From Methanobacteriota archaeon (GTDB lineage Archaea > Thermoplasmatota > Poseidoniia > Poseidoniales > Poseidoniaceae), in contig PAOW01000004.1 of the NCBI GenBank assembly GCA_002710015.1, forward strand, positions 1-33,900: a stretch of DNA of 33,900 bases. The letters are read 5' to 3'. Position 1 is the first letter of the stretch. The number at the start of each line of letters is the position of its first letter. The translations under genes and the position numbers were made by a program. A model generated the notes under the pieces. That model worked only from the letters and a program-made list of their open reading frames with translations. It made no database searches and was not told the DNA's origin. Shown piece after piece: positions 23,624 through 28,978 of this stretch.

Positions 23624-24282
23624 ATACAATAAAGCACCTTACAGGACCTGACCTTTGTAAAGAGTTGAAACAACATATCTTTACATTGGACAGTGGTATA
23701 AAAATGCTCCACCACAAGTTTGTGGTGGGCATGTATTTTGATGACCCACTTAGCAATGACCACAACAATAAATTGTTAGAGGGTAAAACAAAAAACGATA
23801 CTATTTATCGTGAGAAAAAAGATGCAGTGCATTTTGTTTTTAACCATGAACGTGCTTATCGTTTTCAAGCATTAGAAGAAATTGCCCATGACGTAGATTA
23901 CTGGAAAACCAAAAAGAAAGATTATTGGAAATTGGTTGGTGACGTTTGGGTAGACCAAGAAAACATTTATGAAAACCTAGATGGTTGGCATGACATATTG
24001 TTTCATGGCGATTACAACGATACTCCCAATGCTAGTCATGGCATGATGGATGAGAGTGATAGAAAATTTTACAAAAGCCTACCTAGTGAATTTATGATAT
24101 ATCGAGGTGGTGTAGACCAATATGCTTACTCTTGGACTTTGGACAAAGAGAAAGCAAAGTGGTTTGCGAATCGTTATAAAAATGACTACGAGGTTTTTGA
24201 GAAAAAAGCTAAAAAGAAAAATGTGATTGCATACAACAATAGTCGTGGAGAGAAAGAAATTATATACGATTATTTTGCTTGA
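23620..24282 (+). CDS. Putative ADP-ribosyltransferase-like protein
   Basis: A 220-residue protein. The C-terminal third carries 'FMIYRGGVDQYAYSWTLDKE', then 'AKWFANRYK', and about 45 residues later 'SRGEKEIIYDY'. This is the R ... SWT ... ExE order of R-S-E type ADP-ribosyltransferases, although the arginine is closer to the Ser motif than in classical toxins. The N-terminal 150 residues are not recognised. Coupled by ATGA to the papain-like gene and followed by tandem terminators. If active it would modify a host protein early in infection. The family call is tentative. Confidence 0.5.
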   Translation: MNTIKHLTGPDLCKELKQHIFTLDSGIKMLHHKFVVGMYFDDPLSNDHNNKLLEGKTKNDTIYREKKDAVHFVFNHERAYRFQALEEIAHDVDYWKTKKKDYWKLVGDVWVDQENIYENLDGWHDILFHGDYNDTPNASHGMMDESDRKFYKSLPSEFMIYRGGVDQYAYSWTLDKEKAKWFANRYKNDYEVFEKKAKKKNVIAYNNSRGEKEIIYDYFA

Positions 24283-24328
24283 TTGATAAAAGCAAAAGAC
24301 TATAATGACAGGTACGTTTGGTTATGGT

Positions 24329-24383
24329 GTCAGCCTTAACCTCACTTTCCACAAATTTGAAATTAAGGCTGACTTTGTTTTTT
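24329..24383 (+). terminator. Terminator with 23-nt loop complementary to early leaders
   Basis: A perfect 11-bp stem GTCAGCCTTAA / TTAAGGCTGAC encloses a 23-nt loop and is followed by TTTGTTTTTT. The loop begins CCTCACTTTCCAC, complementary with one mismatch to GTGGAAAGAGAGG, the leader/RBS of the P1 and P2 transcripts. It ends the 23.05-24.28 kb unit and may also yield a small regulatory RNA. Confidence 0.75.
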
Positions 24384-24411
24384 CTCCTTACGTAGATTAA
24401 CATTGTTGAAT

Positions 24412-24455
24412 GGGGTTGGTGGTTATTTCCTTTTCTTGCCAACCTCATTTTTTTT
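24412..24455 (+). terminator. Second tandem terminator with pyrimidine-rich loop
   Basis: GGGGTTGG pairs with CCAACCTC (one G-T) around a 19-nt loop containing TTTCCTTTTC, followed two bases later by eight T. It lies 12 bases before the next promoter and insulates it from the upstream unit. Confidence 0.65.
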
Positions 24456-24466
24456 GTATTTACCTA

Positions 24467-24495
24467 TTGACTTAAAGCGACACATGTATTATATT
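24467..24495 (+). promoter_or_regulatory. Early promoter P2 (phage promoter family)
   Basis: TTGACT, 17-bp spacer with GACA at positions 7-10, TATATT, then leader GTGTGGAAAGAGAGG. The leader is the same 13-mer as in P1. It drives the zinc-finger protein and two small genes. Confidence 0.88.
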
Positions 24496-24519
24496 AGTAG
24501 TGTGGAAAGAGAGGTAAAT

Positions 24520-24804
24520 ATGAAAATCACAAAAAATACCAAACAAGTGTCTAACCTAAATGACTTAGGTTTATCTAAAAAAGAAATTGCAATTATGAAC
24601 GAAACTGCAAAAATCTACGAAAAGAATTGTGGACAATGTGGTGGTGATGGTGTTTGGAAAGCAGGACCAATCACCAATGGTGTCCCTGCTAGGGTTGGCA
24701 CATGTTATGGTTGCCAAGGTAAAGGTTACCAAACCTACAGCGACAAAAAAAGAAACGAGACATATTGGAATTACAACTGGAACAGATATGGGGGGTTAAC
24801 TTAA
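24520..24804 (+). CDS. Small DnaJ-type zinc-finger protein
   Basis: A 94-residue protein starting at ATG 24520 behind the P2 leader; the ORF-track start at 24403 is in the terminator. A helical N-terminus ('LGLSKKEIAIMNETAKIYE') precedes two CxxCxGxG-type motifs, 'CGQCGGDG' and 'CYGCQGKG', which would bind one zinc as in the DnaJ central domain. Such stand-alone fingers occur in phages, with unknown partners. Coupled by TAATG to the next gene. Confidence 0.75.
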   Translation: MKITKNTKQVSNLNDLGLSKKEIAIMNETAKIYEKNCGQCGGDGVWKAGPITNGVPARVGTCYGCQGKGYQTYSDKKRNETYWNYNWNRYGGLT

Positions 24805-24980
24805 TGACACAATATTACGTAGGCTATGGCACTCAAAACAAGGGTGTCATCTCTACTGAGAACCAGTGGAAAGTTTTAAACAAGGGTAAAAAACCCACAA
24901 AGGCACAAATGAAAATGTTGCAAATAGAAAAAATGCCAAAAAACTTTGTGTACTACAAGCCATCTGTAAAGATGGCTTAA
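24804..24980 (+). CDS. Small hypothetical protein, 58 residues
   Basis: Start at ATG 24804 overlapping the previous stop (TAATG), in preference to the upstream frame in the track. A basic, mixed beta/alpha protein (MTQYYVGYGTQNKGVISTEN...). Its last codons form a perfect 9-bp hairpin AAGCCATCT / AGATGGCTT with a GTAA loop that has no T-run. Not recognised. Confidence 0.6.
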   Translation: MTQYYVGYGTQNKGVISTENQWKVLNKGKKPTKAQMKMLQIEKMPKNFVYYKPSVKMA

Positions 24981-25000
24981 ACTTTATAGAAAGGAAAAAT

Positions 25001-25183
25001 ATGAATAATTATAATTTAAATTTTAAAGGGTTGGACAAATCAACAATCGAATCAATTAAACTTGAATTGGCTATACAAGATAAGTTAGGCAAGTTTGAAT
25101 TTAGAAATAAATTTATATCATCAGGGTTTTTGAGTAGAAACAAATTTGGTCAAGTTACTTATAGACCAGCGATATATAAATAG
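25001..25183 (+). CDS. Small hypothetical protein, 60 residues
   Basis: A 60-residue basic protein with AAAGGAAA 5 bases upstream of ATG. Helix-rich N-terminal half ('LDKSTIESIKLELAIQDKLG') and a charged tail. It is the last gene of the P2 unit; P3 begins 3 bases after its stop. Not recognised. Confidence 0.6.
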   Translation: MNNYNLNFKGLDKSTIESIKLELAIQDKLGKFEFRNKFISSGFLSRNKFGQVTYRPAIYK

Positions 25184-25186
25184 GGG

Positions 25187-25215
25187 TTGACTTATTACGA
25201 CAATGTTACTATATT
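25187..25215 (+). promoter_or_regulatory. Early promoter P3 (phage promoter family)
   Basis: TTGACT, 17-bp spacer with GACA at positions 7-10, TATATT, then GAATGTAAGGAAAGCGAGG. It drives the single gene at 25244 and is closed by a terminator at 25672. Confidence 0.88.
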
Positions 25216-25243
25216 ATGAATGTAAGGAAAGCGAGGTAAAAAA

Positions 25244-25663
25244 ATGAATAATTTATCTAAACCAAAAGCCAACAATGTAATTAGCCTAGTCGAAAAGATT
25301 GCTGAGAAACAAGGCAATAAATTTATCAACCTTGATGCAACAAGTTTCAAAGAACACATGGATAAACTTGTTGACAATATCTACAAGGACTATGACGAAT
25401 GGTGCGACAAAGCAAACATTACTCATGGTAGAGGTAAAAAGAAATATGTTTGGAAGATGGGTAAAAAATACGTAAAGGTAGACATGATAGATGGTCAAAC
25501 TAGTGTTTGGGGTTTTGTTGTTGCAACACACAATGACAACAAATTTAAGTTTGGCGACATTTTGTTAGCTGCGGGTTACAACAAACCAGCAAGGAACAAA
25601 GCAAGAGGTAACATATTTACTGAATACAATATTAGGTGGACAGGTCCATTGTACCTTATCTAA
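25244..25663 (+). CDS. Conserved phage hypothetical protein
   Basis: A 139-residue basic protein alone between P3 and a terminator. 'YDEWCDKANITHGRGKKKYVW', 'SVWGFVV' and the ending 'ARGNIFTEYNIRWTGPLYLI' form a conserved look that I recall from uncharacterised phage and bacterial proteins; no function is known to me. Being a monocistronic early unit suggests it is needed promptly and in quantity. Confidence 0.75.
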   Translation: MNNLSKPKANNVISLVEKIAEKQGNKFINLDATSFKEHMDKLVDNIYKDYDEWCDKANITHGRGKKKYVWKMGKKYVKVDMIDGQTSVWGFVVATHNDNKFKFGDILLAAGYNKPARNKARGNIFTEYNIRWTGPLYLI

Positions 25664-25671
25664 AACCAACC

Positions 25672-25701
25672 AAGGTGGTGTTTATGCACCACCTTTTTTT
25701 T
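25672..25701 (+). terminator. Rho-independent terminator upstream of the Mom-like gene
   Basis: AAGGTGGTG / CACCACCTT stem, six-base loop TTTATG, eight T. It ends 10 bases before the start codon of the Mom-like gene, which has no visible promoter or Shine-Dalgarno. Read-through or a hairpin-based translational control may therefore govern that gene. Confidence 0.85.
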
Positions 25702-25711
25702 ATGCAAAATT

Positions 25712-26371
25712 ATGGAAATATTACAAATACAAAAAGACGAAACTACTGAGTGGTTAAAAAATTTACATTACGCAAAAAGATTACCTGCCTCTATAAGTTA
25801 TGCTTTTGGCATATACGAAAACAAAATTTTAAAAGGCATTATTACGTATGGGTCACCTAGTGGTAGAGAGTTAGCACAAATGATTTGTGGTGACGATTTT
25901 ATGCACGAGGTTTTAGAATTAAATAGGCTTGTGTTGTTAGACAATAAAAAAAACCAAGCTAGTTTTTTAATAGCAAATAGCATGAAATTATTACCCAAGC
26001 CAAAGATAGTTGTGACATACGCTGACACAAACATGAATCATCATGGGTTTGTTTATCAAGCATGTAACTTTATTTATACGGGTCTAAGTAAGCCAAGGGC
26101 AAAGTTTTTTGCACCTAATGGTACTGAGATAGCTGAACGCACTTTAAGTGAGTGGCAAGGCTTTAATACACGACAAGAGACATTAAAAAAGTATAATATA
26201 CGTGTAGAGAGACAAGAGGGTAAACATAGGTATGTTTATTTTGTTACGACAAAGACAATGAAAAAAGAAAGAATGAAACATTTTAAGTTAGACAATTTGC
26301 CTTACCCAAAAGGTGACAACCAAGTATATGACGTAGATTACAAACCAAATGTACAAGGGTTGTTATTTTGA
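25712..26371 (+). CDS. Mom-like DNA modification protein (GNAT fold)
   Basis: A 219-residue GNAT-type protein. 'WLKNLHYAKRLPASISYAFGIY', 'GIITYGSPSGRELA', 'VLELNRLVLL', 'NQASFLIANSMKLLPKPKIVVTYAD' and 'HHGFVYQACNFIYTG' are the successive blocks of Mom family proteins. Mu Mom converts adenines in DNA to a carbamoylmethyl form and protects against restriction. Here it is the first gene after a terminator hairpin, lacks a strong RBS and is coupled (TTGA) to a tiny zinc-ribbon gene. The C-terminus ends VQGLLF. Confidence in the family is good; substrate specificity is unknown. Confidence 0.85.
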   Translation: MEILQIQKDETTEWLKNLHYAKRLPASISYAFGIYENKILKGIITYGSPSGRELAQMICGDDFMHEVLELNRLVLLDNKKNQASFLIANSMKLLPKPKIVVTYADTNMNHHGFVYQACNFIYTGLSKPRAKFFAPNGTEIAERTLSEWQGFNTRQETLKKYNIRVERQEGKHRYVYFVTTKTMKKERMKHFKLDNLPYPKGDNQVYDVDYKPNVQGLLF

Positions 26372-26532
26372 AATTGTGTAGTAGATGCAAAGTTGAGTTA
26401 CGTGAGGTATGGAAGAAAACCATTAAGAAAAAATTACTAGCTTATAAATGTGACATATGTAAAGGCGAGGAATATTGGGAAGATTTGATATTAGAAGATG
26501 AAAAAAAAGAGAACGAAAAGAAACAAGATTGA
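26368..26532 (+). CDS. Zinc-ribbon microprotein downstream of Mom-like gene
   Basis: Not in the ORF track. TTG start overlapping the Mom-like stop (TTGA); 54 residues with 'LCSRC' and 'YKCDIC', a two-knuckle zinc ribbon, then an acidic/Lys tail. Mu's translational activator of mom, Com, is also a small CxxC...CxxC protein in the same operon, though upstream of mom. Relationship to Com is suggested by size, motif and context only. Overlaps the next gene's start. Confidence 0.6.
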   Translation: MKLCSRCKVELREVWKKTIKKKLLAYKCDICKGEEYWEDLILEDEKKENEKKQD

Positions 26533-26797
26533 CGTAGCATTTTTAAATGACGTTCCAAAAATTATTAAAGAACGTGGTAAAACCTATGGTGATATAAAAA
26601 AAAATCACCAAGACATAGCTAAAGGTTGGGAAGTGATACTAGATAAAGACAAAATAGAACCATACCAAGTTGCTATGTGTTTAGATTGGTTAAAGACTGT
26701 ACGACTAATAGAAACACCTGACCACTTGGATAGTTTGAAAGATAAGGTAGGTTACGTGATTACACACAAAAATTGTTTAGATGACAAAGATACCTAA
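26498..26797 (+). CDS. DUF6378-like protein
   Basis: A 99-residue protein with a basic N-terminus followed by 'ERGKTYGDIKKNHQDIAKGW', 'EPYQVAMCLDWLKTVRLI' and 'PDHLDSLKDKVGYVI', the pattern of the DUF6378 phage family (from memory). The all-helical layout with RGxxYGD is reminiscent of MazG-like nucleotide pyrophosphohydrolase helices, but catalytic residues are not clear. It overlaps the zinc-ribbon gene and the next small gene. Confidence 0.75.
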   Translation: MKKKRTKRNKIDVAFLNDVPKIIKERGKTYGDIKKNHQDIAKGWEVILDKDKIEPYQVAMCLDWLKTVRLIETPDHLDSLKDKVGYVITHKNCLDDKDT

Positions 26798-26996
26798 AAG
26801 ATGGCTTGATTGGTTGGACTTGTTAAAGGTAGAACACCCACCAACATACCAAGCATTTATGGATTTAAAGCGAATCAATGCAGAAGAATTTTATAAAATG
26901 ATGGATGACATAATTAAATTAAATGATTATGGCATAGAGCCAACACCACAAAAGTCGCAGAAAACCAAGGATAATTCACAGTTAAATTTATTTTAA
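26781..26996 (+). CDS. Small protein ending in a beta-clamp-binding motif
   Basis: A 71-residue protein, helical ('WLDWLDLLKVEHPPTYQAFM'), with a flexible Lys/Gln/Ser tail ending in SQLNLF. QL(S/D)LF-type pentapeptides at a free C-terminus bind the hydrophobic groove of the bacterial sliding clamp. The phage carries no visible polymerase of its own, so this protein may recruit or block the host clamp. It overlaps the previous gene by 17 bases. The motif is clear; the function is inferred. Confidence 0.65.
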   Translation: MTKIPKRWLDWLDLLKVEHPPTYQAFMDLKRINAEEFYKMMDDIIKLNDYGIEPTPQKSQKTKDNSQLNLF

Positions 26997-27015
26997 CTTT
27001 TTTTTGATTTAGGGG

Positions 27016-27044
27016 TTGACGTTTTACGACACATACCCTATATT
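27016..27044 (+). promoter_or_regulatory. Early promoter P4 (phage promoter family)
   Basis: TTGACG, 17-bp spacer with GACA at positions 7-10, TATATT, then AATAATGTAAGGAGAAA. The transcript begins with an 8-codon open frame and a structured RNA before the DUF2958-like gene. Confidence 0.88.
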
Positions 27045-27066
27045 AATAATGTAAGGAGAAAAAAAG

Positions 27067-27093
27067 ATGGCAAAAAAAGTTGAGTATGGTTGA
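27067..27093 (+). CDS. Possible 8-residue leader peptide
   Basis: ATG behind a strong AAGGAG, encoding MAKKVEYG and stop, between promoter P4 and the structured RNA. It is either a leader peptide that sets the folding of the RNA behind it, or the remnant of a gene start interrupted by that RNA. Confidence 0.35.
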   Translation: MAKKVEYG

Positions 27094-27096
27094 CGA

Positions 27097-27235
27097 AGAA
27101 TTGGGAACTGCCCCCCAGCCTTGGTCTTTGGCAAGGGTAACGAAATAGGGCAATAGTTCTAGTGTAATTGACTGCTCTTGTGGGAGTGTTGCTACAATGG
27201 TCGCCACTCCCCAAGAGACGGATTTTCAAAGAAAG
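27097..27235 (+). ncRNA. Putative structured RNA / structured 5' leader
   Basis: About 140 bases without a credible frame, visibly richer in G+C than its neighbours. Its second half is a 13-bp helix CTCTTG-(T bulge)-GGGAGTG / CACTCCC-CAAGAG (27175-27217) with a 16-nt loop. The first half can fold as GAACT-g-CCC / GGG-C-aat-AGTTC around an inner CCTTG / CAAGG stem. No terminal T-run, so it is not a plain terminator. I recognise no known tRNA, riboswitch or ribozyme signature. Confidence 0.5.
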
Positions 27236-27242
27236 GGAAAAA

Positions 27243-27530
27243 ATGAAATTATTAACCAAAGCATTAGAAAAAAAGTTGTTAGACAATGCCACTAAAAAAG
27301 ATGGTGTTGCCTACGTTAAATGGTTTAACCCTACTGGCATTGGCACTTGGTACGTAAGTGAGATGGATAAGAATGGGGTTTGTTATGGCTTGGCATGTAT
27401 GCACGAGAAAGAGTTTGGATACTTTGCCAAAGGCGAATTAGAGGCATTAAAATTGCCTTTTGGGTTAGGAATCGAGAGAGATACTTGGTTTGACCCAACA
27501 CCATTAGAAAAATGTAAGGAGTTAGCATGA
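27243..27530 (+). CDS. DUF2958-family protein
   Basis: A 95-residue protein starting at ATG 27243 (AAAGGG upstream), not at the ORF-track start inside the RNA. 'MKLLTKALEKKLL', 'YVKWFNPTGIGTWYVSEMD', 'KEFGYFAKGELEALKLPFGLGIERD' and 'WFDPTPL' match DUF2958, a family common on plasmids and phages and lacking a defined function. Coupled by ATGA to the next gene. Confidence 0.85.
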   Translation: MKLLTKALEKKLLDNATKKDGVAYVKWFNPTGIGTWYVSEMDKNGVCYGLACMHEKEFGYFAKGELEALKLPFGLGIERDTWFDPTPLEKCKELA

Positions 27531-27709
27531 ATATAATAAACTTTTTAACTGACATGGGAGTTGACGTAGTTACGTTTACTGATGACGAAAATGGTAAAGA
27601 AAAAGTAACAACCTTTAAAGGTAAGTCAGCCCATCCTAAAAAGGATGAGCCTGAGTACGAGGTTGATGAGTTTGACTTTAATTCTACTAGTAGTCCTATT
27701 CACTACTAA
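27527..27709 (+). CDS. Small acidic hypothetical protein
   Basis: A 60-residue acidic protein (MNIINFLTDMGVDVVTFTDD...), coupled by ATGA to the DUF2958 gene and followed by a terminator. It ends one base before the convergent leftward gene. Not recognised. Confidence 0.65.
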   Translation: MNIINFLTDMGVDVVTFTDDENGKEKVTTFKGKSAHPKKDEPEYEVDEFDFNSTSSPIHY

Positions 27710-28150
27710 TTACAAATCATCCCAATTGACCCCATCTTTGGATGGGGTTTTTTCTATGGGGTCAGGAACATCCATTGGTGGCTCATTATACTCCATAGGC
27801 TCTTCACCCATTGGTGGTGGCTCATTGCTCACTTGACTAGGCTTATTACAAAACAATCTCCACCTAGCAACCAAGGGATAATCTTTAATATCTGCACCTT
27901 GTCTTTCTTGTACTTGTAAACTTATCTCCACCTTATTGTTTTCTATTAACGTGGTTATTTCGTCTATCACCGCTTGTTGGTCACGATTCATTGGCATAGG
28001 TCTATTGGTTGAGTTATCCCAACCATTGTCAATTTGCATCCATGCACTAAGACGATATTCAGTTTCCATCTCTTCACCATACTCTTTTGGCATGGCTTTT
28101 AATATTTTTTGTTTGGCATTACCAAACGTAGGTTTATTACCTTGAGGCAT
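27710..28150 (-). CDS. Putative single-stranded-DNA-binding-like protein
   Basis: A 146-residue protein. The N-terminal 100 residues have strands and a short helix ('VEISLQVQERQGADIKDYPL'), then a Pro/Glu/Met-rich linker ('PPPMGEEPMEYNEPPMDVP') and an acidic tip 'GVNWDDL'. A folded core, disordered linker and acidic last residues is the layout of SSB proteins, although the final Phe is missing. It is the last gene of the leftward recombination unit. Assignment by architecture only. Confidence 0.55.
   Translation of the reverse strand: MPQGNKPTFGNAKQKILKAMPKEYGEEMETEYRLSAWMQIDNGWDNSTNRPMPMNRDQQAVIDEITTLIENNKVEISLQVQERQGADIKDYPLVARWRLFCNKPSQVSNEPPPMGEEPMEYNEPPMDVPDPIEKTPSKDGVNWDDL
27730..27753 (+). 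terminator. Terminator of the P4 unit, inside a convergent gene
   Basis: CCCCATC / GATGGGG with a TTTG loop and six T, oriented rightward. It lies within the 3' coding end of the leftward gene 27710-28150, whose codons must serve both purposes. Confidence 0.82.
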
Positions 28151-28153
28151 AAT

Positions 28154-28798
28154 TTAGTTCTCCTTATTTGCGTATATTTCATCCCAATTTGATTTTACTT
28201 TGTCCAACAAATCGTTGAACCCAAGTTTTTTCATCTCAGCTAGTTTAGGCTTGTTGCCCTCAAACCAACCAAAAAGTTGTTGCCTAGTCTTTTGTGGCAA
28301 TGTTCTTAACTCACCATCAACCCAATTTTCCCAATACTCTCTTGGTGTTTGTGATGGGTTACTTTGTGGTGGTTTATTATTCTTTTTTAAATCTTCTTCA
28401 GGATTTGCAAATTCCTCTTGGCTATAAACATGACCATGCAAACCTAATAGTTTTAGTATAACCCTGTCCTTGGCACGTTTTTCAGCCATGGCAAAAGGGT
28501 ATTGTTGTTTGTTGTTGCCACGGTCTATGTTGATGGGCATAGCCTCACCAATAGTCCATTCCTCTTTTTCTTTCCAATAACCTTTGACTAACATGACACA
28601 AATGCGTTTTTCAGCGTCATGCTCAATAATTACTGGATTGTCAAATTTGATGTTTTGGAATGAGGCTACCTTTTCAAGTGCCTTATGGTACATCACCCAT
28701 GTTCCATGACAATTCCAAAGAGCTGTCTTAGAATCTATACCAACATCTTTGCAAGTTTGTTGCACAAGTATTGGTATGTCGTGTTTCATATTATTCAT
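28154..28798 (-). CDS. Putative single-strand annealing / recombination protein
   Basis: A 214-residue protein with 'ICVMLVKGYWKEKEEW' and 'YPFAMAEKRAKDRVILKLLG'. The AMAEKRAKDRxIL block recurs in phage ssDNA-annealing and related recombination proteins that sit next to an exonuclease. The C-terminal 80 residues are helical and charged. It lies between a PD-(D/E)XK nuclease and an SSB-like protein, which supports a Red-like role. Start has AGGA 5 bases upstream. Family not certain. Confidence 0.55.
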   Translation of the reverse strand: MNNMKHDIPILVQQTCKDVGIDSKTALWNCHGTWVMYHKALEKVASFQNIKFDNPVIIEHDAEKRICVMLVKGYWKEKEEWTIGEAMPINIDRGNNKQQYPFAMAEKRAKDRVILKLLGLHGHVYSQEEFANPEEDLKKNNKPPQSNPSQTPREYWENWVDGELRTLPQKTRQQLFGWFEGNKPKLAEMKKLGFNDLLDKVKSNWDEIYANKEN

Positions 28799-28810
28799 AA
28801 CTTTCCTTTT

Positions 28811-28978
28811 CTAAAAATGATTGACCCACAAAAATACACAAAACATGTAAAGACCTACTAAAAATAAAAGAGGCATCATGGGTTTTAGACGTTGTAACCA
28901 CCTTACCCAAAAAGGCTTGATGGTTGGCATACGATAAATAGCATTAGAATATTTAAACATTAGCTTTGGCTTTTTCAT
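28811..28978 (-). CDS. Small basic membrane protein
   Basis: A 55-residue protein from the ATG at 28978 (GGAAAG upstream), starting MKKPKLMFKYSNAIYR and ending with one hydrophobic span ('MMPLLFLVGLYMFCVFLWV'). It overlaps the end of the nuclease gene by 26 bases. Highly basic cytoplasmic side. Unknown function; not an obvious lysis protein, given its early location. Confidence 0.55.
   Translation of the reverse strand: MKKPKLMFKYSNAIYRMPTIKPFWVRWLQRLKPMMPLLFLVGLYMFCVFLWVNHF

Noticed and set aside
24403-24519. Extended N-terminus of the zinc-finger ORF in the track
   Set aside because: It would be translated from inside a terminator and through promoter P2; the ATG at 24520 with AGAGG is the credible start.
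27038-27292. 84-residue minus-strand ORF across promoter P4 and the structured RNA
   Set aside because: It runs antisense to a clear promoter and an RBS-led unit, has no family resemblance, and its composition is explained by the hairpins.
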